This document shows positions 27,041 through 35,327 of a stretch of DNA of 64,000 nucleotides, one piece after another. This DNA is from an uncultured Prevotella sp. GTDB lineage: Bacteria; Bacteroidota; Bacteroidia; Bacteroidales; Bacteroidaceae. How positions within the stretch are numbered: position 1 is the stretch's first letter; every line of letters starts with the position of its first letter. Below the pieces are notes generated by a model. The model saw nothing but the letters and a program-made list of their open reading frames with translations, made no database searches and was not told where the DNA came from. The position numbers and the translations under genes were made by a program. The stretch lies in NCBI GenBank assembly GCA_900314935.1, contig OMXE01000009.1:68345-132344 (forward strand), given 5' to 3'.

Positions 27041-27705
27041 CGTGCAATGGATTTAGCGTCAAACAATGTGGGGAGGTCCTTCACCGAGAACTGCTTTCTG
27101 AAGGACACGGTGATATTTTCTTCGGGGTAGCCCATGGCCACAACCATCGGGATGATGATATTGGCGGCACTGGCTTGTGCCTGCGGAATGATGTTCATCC
27201 GGGGAATATCGTTGATGATGGCAGCCCGTCCTTGGTTCTCGTAGTTGGCCATCTCAGCATCCGAGAAGTTGGCACGGAGGATAGACACCTGTTTCTTGAT
27301 CTCCGCATGATTGATCTTACTGCTGGTCAGCTCCACCTTCGGATCGGGCAGTAATATTTCAATCTTGTCACCATGACGTTTGATGTTCTTCTCTGAGAAG
27401 TTACTGAAATCCACCGATGCCTTCAGCGTCGCGTCCATAGGAATAGCAATCTTCCGCTGTCCTACGGGCAGGATGATATTGAACTCCTTCTGCAGGAACG
27501 AACCCTTCAGCTTCATCTGATCGTCGTGAGTCACGATCTTGTGTACATGCACTTCAGCAGTATGCAGCTTCGCACATTTCTGTATCTGCATCACCATCAT
27601 GGGGATGGTGTCGATGGGTGCTGGTTCCTGAGCCGTTGGTTTGTTGTCGGTGCAGGATGCAATGAGGAACATCGTGAGCACGGCAATCAGTATTGTTTGT
27701 TTCAT
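27037..27705 (-). CDS. DUF4230 lipoprotein
   Basis: The product is 222 residues with a lipobox (IASC, Cys about 18) and one DUF4230 domain (about 45-215) with the ILLPDPKVELTSSKI segment. It is first in the operon, downstream of a -7 box TATCTTTG on the minus strand (27726-27733). It shares the domain of the next gene but is exported as a lipoprotein, so the two may form a complex across the periplasm (inference). Confidence 0.78.
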   Translation of the reverse strand: MKQTILIAVLTMFLIASCTDNKPTAQEPAPIDTIPMMVMQIQKCAKLHTAEVHVHKIVTHDDQMKLKGSFLQKEFNIILPVGQRKIAIPMDATLKASVDFSNFSEKNIKRHGDKIEILLPDPKVELTSSKINHAEIKKQVSILRANFSDAEMANYENQGRAAIINDIPRMNIIPQAQASAANIIIPMVVAMGYPEENITVSFRKQFSVKDLPTLFDAKSIAR

Positions 27706-27725
27706 GATGATTTATATTTTTACTG

Positions 27726-27733
27726 CAAAGATA
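27726..27733 (-). promoter_or_regulatory. -7 box for the DUF4230 operon
   Basis: Read on the minus strand this is TATCTTTG, 20 bp before the start codon. The -33 region is weak. Confidence 0.6.
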
Positions 27734-27799
27734 GTAATTTTTCGCCATTCATCACAATTTTCTTTCAAAATGTTAGTTAATATAAGAAATATGATATAC

Positions 27800-28372
27800 A
27801 TGAAGATGAAACGTGGTTTGGGAATAGCAGCTGCCTTGATAGCAGCATGTTTGGTGTTATCATGCAGCGAGAAGAAACAGTCGAATGTGATTATTGCCCC
27901 GAAACCTGTGAAGCAGGCTCCGAAGGCACCAGCCAAGATGGACGAGTTCAAGCATACGGATGATGTGCCTTGGCTGGACAAGACCTACAAAGTGGAGGTA
28001 CACCGCTTCGTGGCCGACAGTCTGCCGAAGGTGAAGGATGAGCAGGGTAATCCTTATTTCGATAACCTGATCCGTGTCCGTGTGTTGCGAGCCGACGGAT
28101 CGGAGTTCTTCAATCGTGTATTTTCCAAGAAGAGTTTCAATGATTACCTCGACGAGAACACCAGGAAGACAGGTGCTTTGTTGGGCATCGTGTTCGATCA
28201 TGCCGAAGGCGACAACCTTTATCTGGGAGCCAGCGTGGGCTCACCCGACCGTCTGAGCGACGAGTATATCCCCCTCATCCTTACCATCAGTCGTATGGGC
28301 GATGTAGGCATCAAGCGGGATACACAGATAGACTCAGCTCAGCCCGAGGCGGAAGAAGAGGAAGGCGTTTAA
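27800..28372 (+). CDS. DUF4738-like lipoprotein
   Basis: The product is 190 residues. ATG 27800 was chosen because the signal peptide begins there (ATG 27806 also fits) and the longer reading frame runs back into the divergent promoter. The lipobox is LSCS. A Pro/Ala/Lys linker precedes a compact beta-rich domain (about 45-175) with features recalled from DUF4738 proteins: EQGNPYFDNLIRVRV, GSEFFNRVFSK and GALLGIVFDHAEGDNLYLGASVG. The tail is acidic. It is convergent with the next gene and its function is unknown. Confidence 0.7.
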   Translation: MKMKRGLGIAAALIAACLVLSCSEKKQSNVIIAPKPVKQAPKAPAKMDEFKHTDDVPWLDKTYKVEVHRFVADSLPKVKDEQGNPYFDNLIRVRVLRADGSEFFNRVFSKKSFNDYLDENTRKTGALLGIVFDHAEGDNLYLGASVGSPDRLSDEYIPLILTISRMGDVGIKRDTQIDSAQPEAEEEEGV

Positions 28373-28373
28373 G

Positions 28374-28757
28374 TTACGCTCTTTTCAAAGCCCTTTGATT
28401 CTCCTCAAAACTTTTGGGACACTTACTGATGAAGATGGCATTGATGATGATATTGGCTGCCATCTCCTCATCGGTGAGATCGACATACTGGTCGCGTTTC
28501 ACTTCCTTACCTAACAGTACATCCCACGAGGTGTTGAAGTTCGAATCCTTCGCACCGAAATAGTTATCTTTCGAGAAGGGATCCTCGATAATCATATACC
28601 GCACCGTTTGCTTGCTACTGGTGGCCCTCATCGTGGTGAGCAAGTCGAACGCTTCCTTGAACTCACGCTTATGACGCTTGGCGTTAGGGTACATAATGGC
28701 GATGGTTGGGAAGAGGTCGTCGAACTCAAAGGTCTGCAATAATTCTTTTACTTTCAT
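28374..28757 (-). CDS. Conserved hypothetical protein, 127 residues
   Basis: The product is a soluble protein without a signal peptide. It begins MKVKELLQTFEFDDLFP and has a charged helical middle (AKRHKREFKEAFDLL) followed by strands (TVRYMIIEDPF). I do not recognise the family with certainty. It lies 55 nt downstream of xth on the same strand, and that gap holds a 9-nt repeat (28789-28815), so the two are probably co-transcribed. Confidence 0.7.
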   Translation of the reverse strand: MKVKELLQTFEFDDLFPTIAIMYPNAKRHKREFKEAFDLLTTMRATSSKQTVRYMIIEDPFSKDNYFGAKDSNFNTSWDVLLGKEVKRDQYVDLTDEEMAANIIINAIFISKCPKSFEENQRALKRA

Positions 28758-28812
28758 ATCTTATTCTTCTCAGCGTTTTTTTCTCTACGAATTAGACAAA
28801 TTAGACGAATTA

Positions 28813-29574
28813 TCATCTCTCATCTATTACCAGTTCCACCGGACAATGGTCGCTGCCGTAGATTTCCGTATGGATCTTCGCATCCTGCATCTTGTCGGCT
28901 ATGCGGTTGGAGACTACGAAGTAGTCGATGCGCCACCCGGCGTTCTTCTCTCTTGCCTTGAAACGGTAGCTCCACCATGAGTAGATATTCTCCATGTCGG
29001 GGTAGAAAAAGCGGAACGAATCGGTGAAGCCATTGCTAAGCAAGACAGTGAACTTCGCCCGTTCCTCATCAGTGAATCCCGCATTCTTCCGGTTCGTCTT
29101 GGGATTCTTCAGGTCGATTTCCTGGTGAGCCACATTCAGGTCGCCGCAGAATATCACAGGCTTCTTCGCATCCAATCCCTTGATATAAGCCAGAAAATCA
29201 TCCTCCCACTGCATGCGGTAGTCGAGACGTTTCAGTCCGTCTTGCGAGTTCGGCGTATAGACCGTAACGAGATAGAAATCCTCCATCTCCAGGGTGATTA
29301 CCCTTCCCTCATGGTCGTGCTCGTCAATGCCGATGCCATAGCTCACGTTCAGTGGTTGGTGCTTGGTGAAGATCGCCGTTCCGCTATAGCCTTTCTTCTC
29401 GGCATAGTTCCAGTACGATGTATAACCCTCGAACTGCAAGTCCAACTGTCCTGCCTGCATCTTCGTTTCTTGCAGACAGAAGAAATCAGCATCCAATGTC
29501 TTGAATGCCTCACTGAAGTATCCCTTTCCTTCACAGGCTCTCAGCCCGTTTACGTTCCAACTGATGAGTTTCAT
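28813..29574 (-). CDS. xth: Exodeoxyribonuclease III
   Basis: The product is 253 residues, the usual length. The endonuclease/exonuclease/phosphatase fold is complete: N-terminal WNVNGLRA, the metal-binding Glu in LQETK, the catalytic Tyr in [15 protein letters not shown], then WRIDYFVVS and the terminal SDHCPV. It acts on abasic sites and 3' blocked ends in base-excision repair. The promoter is almost on top of the start codon (-7 box 29579-29586), implying a leaderless or nearly leaderless mRNA. Confidence 0.95.
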   Translation of the reverse strand: MKLISWNVNGLRACEGKGYFSEAFKTLDADFFCLQETKMQAGQLDLQFEGYTSYWNYAEKKGYSGTAIFTKHQPLNVSYGIGIDEHDHEGRVITLEMEDFYLVTVYTPNSQDGLKRLDYRMQWEDDFLAYIKGLDAKKPVIFCGDLNVAHQEIDLKNPKTNRKNAGFTDEERAKFTVLLSNGFTDSFRFFYPDMENIYSWWSYRFKAREKNAGWRIDYFVVSNRIADKMQDAKIHTEIYGSDHCPVELVIDER

Positions 29575-29578
29575 GGCA

Positions 29579-29609
29579 CAAAGTTACGAAAAAACGAGAG
29601 CAATGCAAA
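29579..29609 (-). promoter_or_regulatory. xth promoter, near-leaderless
   Basis: On the minus strand, -33 TTTG (29606-29609) and -7 TAACTTTG (29579-29586) are spaced by 19 bp, and the ATG begins 4 nt after the -7 box. A palindrome GAAAAACAAGTTTTTC (29611-29626) leads into the -33 box. Confidence 0.75.
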
Positions 29610-29696
29610 AGAAAAACAAGTTTTTCTTTTCATTGCCGAGTGCATTGTAAGTCACTCTTTATTTATTGGGTAGAGAACTACATTAATTCTCAAATA

Positions 29697-29733
29697 TTCC
29701 CAACGTGGGAATAAAGTGTTCCCACGTTGGGAA
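29697..29733. repeat. Perfect 15-bp inverted repeat, REP-like
   Basis: TTCCCAACGTGGGAA (29697-29711) and its exact reverse complement (29719-29733) flank a 7-nt loop. Each arm is itself nearly palindromic. No T-run follows, so a simple terminator is unlikely. Confidence 0.85.
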
Positions 29734-29780
29734 CAACTTGTTTTATGGCAGTAATCTTACACCCCGCCCCCCTTGCCAGG

Positions 29781-29945
29781 ACCCCGCCCCTAAGAGGGGT
29801 GGGGAGCCGAAAGAGCCACCGATACTTCGGGGGTGCGGAGGCACGGTGGCGCGGTGGTGCGAGAACAGTATTATGATCCAGCATCTTAGTGGTAACCAGT
29901 TCCCCTCCCATCGTAGGGGAGGGGTGAGCGAAGCTGGGGTGGGGA
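29781..29945. repeat. Two G/C-rich hairpin elements
   Basis: Element A (29781-29806) pairs CCCCGCCCCT with AGGGGTGGGG across AAG. Element B (29902-29945) pairs CCCCTCCC with GGGGAGGGG across six bases and continues TGAGCGAAGCTGGGGTGGGGAG. Related sequences lie inside coding genes at 21261-21292 and 48191-48215. No gene is supported in 29627-30220. Confidence 0.65.
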
Positions 29946-30022
29946 GATAAATTTTGCGTTTTTTTCAAAGACCTAACAGTTTCACGGCAAAATCCCCTGT
30001 ACAAAGGTGTTTCACGATTTTC

Positions 30023-30122
30023 AGACCTAACATAAGACCTAACAAAAAGGTAACATAAGACCTAACCCAATACCTAACATGTTACCTTTTTGTTAGGTTT
30101 ATGTTAGGTTTATGTTAGGTCT
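30023..30122. repeat. Large imperfect inverted repeat built of CCTAAC/GTTAGG units
   Basis: The left arm (30023-30056) pairs with the right arm (30079-30122). A 19-bp perfect core (30038-30056 with 30079-30097) extends further with wobble. The arms are made of CCTAACATAA-type direct repeats of about 11-12 nt, and the right arm has one unit more. GTTAGGTCTT recurs at about 30180. Confidence 0.8.
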
Positions 30123-30220
30123 TTAAGAGCTTATTTTGATTGCAAGTTGCTTGTTATTAGGCAATTAGGTTTTTGCAGCGTTAGGTCTTGGGAAAAATGC
30201 GTTTTTGTTCTAAAACAAGA

Positions 30221-30254
30221 CAAAGAAAAAGGCGAAGCTCGTTAGAACTTCGCC
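30221..30254 (-). terminator. ribH terminator overlapping the gene end
   Basis: On the minus strand GGCGAAG (30248-30254) pairs with CTTCGCC (30231-30237) across a 10-nt loop and is followed by TTTTTCTTTG (30221-30230). The upstream arm lies inside the last codons of ribH. Confidence 0.8.
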
Positions 30255-30718
30255 ATTTTTATTGCTACGACAGCGCATTCATCGCCTTTGTTTCCTAAAC
30301 GACCGCCTGCACGGTCTTTTGCCTGTTGAAGGTCGTTGGTGGTAAGCAGACCGAAGACCACAGGTACTTCGTTGGTGGCATTCAGACGGGCTATTCCATA
30401 GGTCACCCCCTGACAGATATAGTCGAAGTGGGGTGTCTCGCCACGAATCACACATCCTAAGATAATCACGGCATCATACCCGTCGTTGCGCGTCATCTGC
30501 CGTGCGCCATACACCAGTTCGAAAGAACCTGGAACAGTCTTCACATGGATATTCTCAGGCAGAGCACCATGTTTCTCCAGTGTGCTTACCGCTCCTTCGA
30601 GCAGGGCGTTGGTAATTTCCGGATTCCATTCAGAAACCACGATGCCGAAACACATGTTACTGGCATCAGGAACCTGATCGGCGTTATAGTCGGAAAGGTT
30701 ATGAAGTGCAGTTGCCAT
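30242..30718 (-). CDS. ribH: 6,7-dimethyl-8-ribityllumazine synthase
   Basis: The product is 158 residues, the standard length. Hallmarks are the [13 protein letters not shown] start, the phosphate-binding [28 protein letters not shown] and [20 protein letters not shown]. It condenses 5-amino-6-ribitylaminouracil with dihydroxybutanone phosphate in riboflavin synthesis. Its start codon overlaps the stop of the upstream TPR gene by one base (TAATG), indicating translational coupling. No FMN riboswitch is seen. Confidence 0.96.
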   Translation of the reverse strand: MATALHNLSDYNADQVPDASNMCFGIVVSEWNPEITNALLEGAVSTLEKHGALPENIHVKTVPGSFELVYGARQMTRNDGYDAVIILGCVIRGETPHFDYICQGVTYGIARLNATNEVPVVFGLLTTNDLQQAKDRAGGRLGNKGDECAVVAIKMAKF

Positions 30719-31410
30719 TATTTACCTAATGCACGTTCGATGTACTTGTCGATCTCAGCAGCGACTGCAGAATTCACATACTTCTTCTTGATGTCCTGGT
30801 AGATCTTCAGTGCCTCATCCTTCTTGTTCTGGCTCTCCAAGATGGTAGCGGCCTGGAGCAGGAAGGTGGGAGAAAGACTGTTATTGGTATTGTCGAGGGC
30901 CTGACTGTCGGCCATCTTAGCTGCTTTCTTCAAAGCATCCACAGCCTTGTCGAGTTGCTTTACATGAGCATAAGCATTACCGAGGGCAGCAACGGCAGCA
31001 GGACTAACCATCTCGTCGTTTGCAGGAGAGTACTTGTCGAGGAACTTCACAGCATCTTCCCACTTGTCGAGGTTGGCATAGCAGAGTCCAGCATACAGGT
31101 TAGCCAGGTTTCCGGCAGGAGTGCTGCTGTAGTCGGAAGCAATCTTCACGAAGCCTGCATAACCAGTGCTGTCGCCGTTAAGAGCTTGGGCAAACTGCTG
31201 GTTTGCAAACATGGTCTGTCCCTTAGCCAGTTCTGTGCTGGCCTTAGCTTCACGGGGAGCCTTAACGAAGTTGTTGTAGAGAATAATACCTGCGATGATC
31301 ACGATCAGGGCGATTACCGCATACAAAATGGTTTTCTTGTTCTTCAGCAAGAAATCCTCACTTTTGCTGATGTTCTCAGCTTTCTGTTCTTTAACGTTTA
31401 CTTTTGCCAT
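30718..31410 (-). CDS. Membrane-anchored tetratricopeptide-repeat protein
   Basis: The product is 230 residues. A short cytoplasmic N-terminus is followed by one membrane helix (about 29-50, [21 protein letters not shown]) and TPR-like helices facing the periplasm (about 60-220; motifs [57 protein letters not shown]). The layout resembles YfgM-type proteins that assist periplasmic folding. It is co-transcribed with ribH. A minus-strand -7 box TAATTTTG is at 31472-31479. Confidence 0.85.
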   Translation of the reverse strand: MAKVNVKEQKAENISKSEDFLLKNKKTILYAVIALIVIIAGIILYNNFVKAPREAKASTELAKGQTMFANQQFAQALNGDSTGYAGFVKIASDYSSTPAGNLANLYAGLCYANLDKWEDAVKFLDKYSPANDEMVSPAAVAALGNAYAHVKQLDKAVDALKKAAKMADSQALDNTNNSLSPTFLLQAATILESQNKKDEALKIYQDIKKKYVNSAVAAEIDKYIERALGK

Positions 31411-31471
31411 TATTGAATGTATTTTATTTCCAGTTTTCAGGTCTGTCGATGCAGACTGTTCATTTGGGATG

Positions 31472-31479
31472 CAAAATTA
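31472..31479 (-). promoter_or_regulatory. -7 box for the TPR-ribH operon
   Basis: TAATTTTG on the minus strand, about 61 bp before the start codon. The -33 region is not well conserved. Confidence 0.5.
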
Positions 31480-31519
31480 CGGAATAAATTCCACTTATTG
31501 AAATTTCTTGCCGACTTTT

Positions 31520-31551
31520 TTTGTTTTTCAGTAATAAAAGGTGTACCTTTG
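31520..31551 (+). promoter_or_regulatory. recF promoter
   Basis: -33 TTTG (31520-31523) and -7 TACCTTTG (31544-31551) are spaced by 20 bp; the start codon is at 31576. Confidence 0.8.
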
Positions 31552-31575
31552 TAAGGAATTTGCAGAAGATAGCAG

Positions 31576-32727
31576 ATGATTCTGAACAGGTTATCCATCA
31601 TTAACTACAAGAATATCCAGGAGGCAACACTTACGTTTTCGCCGAAGATGAATTGTTTTATCGGACCGAACGGTACCGGTAAGACCAACTTGTTGGATGC
31701 TGTGTATTACCTGTCGTTCTGCAGAAGTGCCTATACCAGTGTTGACTCGCAGGTGATTCGTCATGACCAGGATTTCTTTGTGGTTGAGGGGGATTACACC
31801 GACGACCGCGGTATGCTGGGTGAGGATCAGGATGAGCTGCGCAAGCTGTCCATCTATTGCGGCATGAAAAGGGGTACGAAGAAACATTTCAAGTGCAACA
31901 AGAAGGAATATAAGCGGTTGTCGCAACATATCGGACTGATTCCCTTGATCTTTGTGTCACCCGCTGATACCTATCTGGTGGATGGGGGAGGAGAGGAGCG
32001 ACGCAGGTTGATGGATATGGTGATCTCGCAGTATGACAACCTTTACCTGGATGCGCTGAACCGCTACAATAAAGCCTTACAGCAACGGAATTCCTTGTTG
32101 AAGATGGAGGAGGAGCCCGACCTGGAGCTGATGCGCATCTGGGAAGAGCAGATGGCTGCTGAAGGTGAGGTGATCTATCAGAAAAGGAATGCTTTCGTTC
32201 AGGAACTGATTCCTGTGTTCCAGCAGATCTATCAGCAGATATCTGACGACAGGGAGTCGGTGTCGTTGCGCTATGTGTCTCACGGTCAGCGGGGGCCTTT
32301 ATTGGAAGTGATTCAGCGCGACAGGATGAAGGATCGTGCGGTGGGTTATTCCCTGCATGGTGTTCATCGTGATGACCTGGAGATGTTGTTGGGTGATTAT
32401 CCCATGCGCCGCGAAGGTAGTCAGGGGCAGCTCAAGACCTTTGTTATTGCCATGAAGCTGGCGCAGTTCAGTTTTCTGAAGCGCACCTGCAGTCAGACTA
32501 CTCCCTTACTGCTCTTGGATGATATCTTCGACAAACTGGATGCGCATCGCGTGGAACGAATCGTCAGTCTGGTGGCGAGCAAGGAATACGGTCAGATATT
32601 CATTACCGATACCAACCGCGAGCATCTGGATAAGATTCTGCAAGCCAATAGTTTCGACTATCAGCTGTTCTCGGTGCACGATGGTGAGGTAACGGTGCGA
32701 GGGGAGAAAGGAGGTTCGGATGTTTAG
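31576..32727 (+). CDS. recF: DNA replication and repair protein RecF
   Basis: The product is 383 residues. It has the ABC/SMC-type ATPase motifs: Walker A GPNGTGKT (about residues 30-37), the signature SQGQLK, and Walker B LLLLDDIFDKLD followed by the D-loop. RecF helps load RecA at gapped DNA. Its end overlaps the start of the DUF721 gene by 8 nt, a pairing common in Bacteroidetes. Confidence 0.96.
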   Translation: MILNRLSIINYKNIQEATLTFSPKMNCFIGPNGTGKTNLLDAVYYLSFCRSAYTSVDSQVIRHDQDFFVVEGDYTDDRGMLGEDQDELRKLSIYCGMKRGTKKHFKCNKKEYKRLSQHIGLIPLIFVSPADTYLVDGGGEERRRLMDMVISQYDNLYLDALNRYNKALQQRNSLLKMEEEPDLELMRIWEEQMAAEGEVIYQKRNAFVQELIPVFQQIYQQISDDRESVSLRYVSHGQRGPLLEVIQRDRMKDRAVGYSLHGVHRDDLEMLLGDYPMRREGSQGQLKTFVIAMKLAQFSFLKRTCSQTTPLLLLDDIFDKLDAHRVERIVSLVASKEYGQIFITDTNREHLDKILQANSFDYQLFSVHDGEVTVRGEKGGSDV

Positions 32728-33010
32728 GCGTGACATTCATGATGTGTCCGAACTGGTGAATGCCTTCCTTCGTCAGAACGGTTTGGAGACGCCGTTGCTG
32801 CAGCGACGGTTGATTGATAGCTGGGGGAAGGTGGCAGGTAAGACCATCGACCGCTATACGGAAGAGAAATATATCCGTAACCAGGTGCTCTTTGTCAAAC
32901 TATCCCGCCCTGCCCTTCGTTCCGATCTCTCCATGATGCGTACCGATTTGGTGAACCGCCTGAATCAGGAGGTGGGGGCGAAGATCATTATTGATATCCG
33001 GTTCTATTAA
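32720..33010 (+). CDS. DUF721 (DciA-like) protein
   Basis: The product is 96 residues. The DUF721 pattern is clear: LVNAFLRQNGLETPLLQRRLIDSWGKVAG, then LFVKLSRPALRSDLSMMRTDLVNRLN. Longer members such as DciA load the replicative helicase; this short Bacteroidetes type has only the core domain. It overlaps recF by 8 nt and its stop overlaps the convergent cyclo-ligase gene by 4 nt (33007-33010). Confidence 0.88.
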   Translation: MFRRDIHDVSELVNAFLRQNGLETPLLQRRLIDSWGKVAGKTIDRYTEEKYIRNQVLFVKLSRPALRSDLSMMRTDLVNRLNQEVGAKIIIDIRFY

Positions 33011-33537
33011 AGCACCTCGTTCATCTTGATATCGTTTTCCTCAGCGGGAATACCCGGTAGCTTTTGGAAATCGAAACAAATACCTATCTTATAGACCGTG
33101 GGAATCTGCGACAGGAAACGGTCGTAGTAGCCTTTACCGCGTCCCAGCCGGTTATGACGTGAATCGAAAGCCATACCCGGTACGACGGCCACATCAATAT
33201 TATCATACTGTGTGAACACCTTTCCTACTGGCTCCATGAGATGGAAGAAACCACTCTCAAGGTCCTGTTTACCATGGTACTCCCGCAGTTCCATCCGCGT
33301 GTCGTCAACCACGGCAGGAAGAAGAACCGTTTTTCCTTGTGCCGCCAGTTCATTGATTACCTCATGGGTGTTCACCTCATCATCCAGCGAATAGTACATC
33401 AGGATGACATGCGCCTGTTTGATTCTGGGGTGGGCAAGCAGACGCTTGACGATAGGAAGGGAGAACGCCTCCAGCTGGGCAGTACTGAACTGTCCTTTCT
33501 GCATGCGGATGAACTGCCTGAGGTCTTTCTTGTCCAT
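33007..33537 (-). CDS. 5-formyltetrahydrofolate cyclo-ligase
   Basis: The product is 176 residues. ATG 33537 was chosen because it gives the usual N-terminus (MDKKDLRQFIR) and lies 2 nt after the upstream stop; the longer frame runs into the protease gene. Family motifs: ILMYYSLDDEVNT, the substrate loop near PVGKVF, and VVPGMAFDSRHNRLGRGKGYYDRFL. It converts 5-formyl-THF to 5,10-methenyl-THF using ATP. Last gene of the M3-dCMP deaminase-CtpA operon. Confidence 0.94.
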   Translation of the reverse strand: MDKKDLRQFIRMQKGQFSTAQLEAFSLPIVKRLLAHPRIKQAHVILMYYSLDDEVNTHEVINELAAQGKTVLLPAVVDDTRMELREYHGKQDLESGFFHLMEPVGKVFTQYDNIDVAVVPGMAFDSRHNRLGRGKGYYDRFLSQIPTVYKIGICFDFQKLPGIPAEENDIKMNEVL

Positions 33538-33539
33538 GG

Positions 33540-35258
33540 TTAGCTGAGGGCAACGATGTGGTAGCTCTTCCCGATTTCCCTGTTGAAGAACGCATCGGGA
33601 TGAGAACGTGCCACTTTCTGGTCTTTCTTTTCTTGTACGTCTGTTTTCTGCGGGAACGCAGTCTTGTCCTTGAACACCTTCTGAGCCGCACGAATCACGG
33701 GGTCGTCGAGATTCAGGTACTGCACCCATGCGTCCTCGTCCATGATGTTATAGATAATCCTACTGTTGATATACCGCTGCAGGAGGTGATGACTCTTCTG
33801 TATCATCAGGTTCCGCCGTTTCAGTCCGCGGTTATCAGCATACGTAGCGAACTTATCCACTGTGTTCTGCTTGACAAGATAGTCTGACAAGGCCATCATC
33901 TCGGTGAAGTTATTCAGCTTCAGTCGGTTATCATCCGTGTAGGTGAACGCAAACTGCAGGATCAGTCCGCTCATGCTGGCCTGCTTGTAGTATGACGTAA
34001 TGCCGAGGGTGTCCTCAGGAACAAAGATATCCGGGGTGATACCACCGCCGCCGAACACCTCACGACCGATACTGGTGTGGTAGGCCGGGCCGGTGTGCTT
34101 GATGCTGTCCTGACTGAAGAACTCGCCGTGTTCGTAGCGTTCCAGCAAATCCTCCTCGTAGTTCTTGTCGCCTGGAGAATACGGCTTCTGGATGCAACGT
34201 CCTGACGGTGTGTAGTAGCGGGCAATGGTGAGTCGGATCATTGATCCGTCGGGGAATCCAATCTGCTGCTGTACCAGTCCTTTACCAAACGAGCGGCGAC
34301 CGATAATCGTGGCGCGGTCGTTGTCCTGCATGGCTCCGGCAAAGATTTCCGAAGCCGAGGCACTGCTCTCGTTGATCAGTACGATGAGTGGAATTTTCTG
34401 GTAGCTGCCCTTACCGTTACTCTTGTATTCCTGACGCGGTGATTTCCTTCCCTGAGTATAGACAATCAGTTTGTTGTTCGGCAGGAACTCATTGATGATC
34501 TGCACAGCCGACTGCAGGTAGCCGCCGGTATTGTCACGCAGGTCGATAATCAGGTTACTGAAATTCTCCTGTGACAGCTTGGCCAAGGCAATCAGCATCT
34601 CGGGGTATGTATTCTCGCCGAAGTTCTTGATGCGGATATAGCCCGTGTCATCATCGAGCATATAGGTGGCGGTGACGCTCTTGGTGGGAATCTCGCCACG
34701 GGTAACCACATACTGCTGTATCTTCTTCTCCCCATAGCGCAGCACACCAATCTTCACCTTCGTGTCCTTCGGACCTTTCAGACGATGCTGCGCCTCTTCG
34801 TTCGTAACGGTCTTACCCACAAACGGCTTGTCGTCAACAGTCACGATCTTATCTCCTGCCAGCAAGCCCGCCCTTTCAGCAGGACCGTTCTTGATGACAC
34901 CCTGAATATGAATTGTATCCTCACGGATGACAAACTCAATACCCACGCCCGAGAACGAGCCTTTCAGGTCGTCGGTGGCAGTCTGCACATCCTTCGCACT
35001 GATATAGACAGAGTGCGGATCAAGGTCGCCCAAGATTTGGGGGATAGCCTTTTCCACCAGTGAATCCAGGTTCACCTTATCCACATATTGGTCGTCGATG
35101 ATATGCAACAGGTTGTTCAGTCGGTTGCTTCCGCTGTTGATGATGTTCAGTCGCTGACTGGAGAAGTGGTTGGCGAAGAAGGTGCCAATCACTACGCCGA
35201 TGACGATGCAGAGGGCCATCAACAGGGGCATATAGCGGTATTTCTTGCTTTGTTTCAT
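33540..35258 (-). CDS. S41-family C-terminal processing protease
   Basis: The product is 572 residues. An N-terminal membrane helix (about 10-32) precedes a helical region, a PDZ domain (about 95-175, FSGVGIEF) and the S41 protease domain with the catalytic Ser in ESSASASEIF and Lys in SFGKGLVQQ. A C-terminal extension of about 150 residues follows. The protease cleaves C-terminal tails of periplasmic proteins. It lies 2 nt upstream of the cyclo-ligase gene and downstream of a 9-nt repeat array (35272-35307). Confidence 0.94.
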   Translation of the reverse strand: MKQSKKYRYMPLLMALCIVIGVVIGTFFANHFSSQRLNIINSGSNRLNNLLHIIDDQYVDKVNLDSLVEKAIPQILGDLDPHSVYISAKDVQTATDDLKGSFSGVGIEFVIREDTIHIQGVIKNGPAERAGLLAGDKIVTVDDKPFVGKTVTNEEAQHRLKGPKDTKVKIGVLRYGEKKIQQYVVTRGEIPTKSVTATYMLDDDTGYIRIKNFGENTYPEMLIALAKLSQENFSNLIIDLRDNTGGYLQSAVQIINEFLPNNKLIVYTQGRKSPRQEYKSNGKGSYQKIPLIVLINESSASASEIFAGAMQDNDRATIIGRRSFGKGLVQQQIGFPDGSMIRLTIARYYTPSGRCIQKPYSPGDKNYEEDLLERYEHGEFFSQDSIKHTGPAYHTSIGREVFGGGGITPDIFVPEDTLGITSYYKQASMSGLILQFAFTYTDDNRLKLNNFTEMMALSDYLVKQNTVDKFATYADNRGLKRRNLMIQKSHHLLQRYINSRIIYNIMDEDAWVQYLNLDDPVIRAAQKVFKDKTAFPQKTDVQEKKDQKVARSHPDAFFNREIGKSYHIVALS

Positions 35259-35271
35259 ATGGTAATATTGT

Positions 35272-35307
35272 GGGCTTAATGGGCTTAATGGGGTTAATGG
35301 GCTAAAT
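35272..35307. repeat. 9-nt tandem array before the CtpA-type gene
   Basis: Four 9-nt units (GGGCTTAAT, GGGCTTAAT, GGGGTTAAT, GGGCTAAAT) fill the gap between the dCMP deaminase stop and the protease start. Confidence 0.85.
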
Positions 35308-35327
35308 AGGGGCGTGGGTGATGTTTT

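Noticed and set aside
29690..30004. 104-residue minus-strand and 81-residue plus-strand ORFs in the repeat-rich gap
   Set aside because: Their sequence is simply the translation of the G/C-rich hairpin elements (Pro/Arg/Gly-rich); no coding features.
30023..30122. Possible CRISPR array (repeated CCTAACATAA units)
   Set aside because: Units are 11-12 nt without spacers of uniform length, the two halves are inverted copies, and no cas genes are present.
30242..30718. FMN riboswitch control of ribH
   Set aside because: ribH is the second gene of an operon with a TAATG overlap and no conserved RFN element is visible upstream of the TPR gene.
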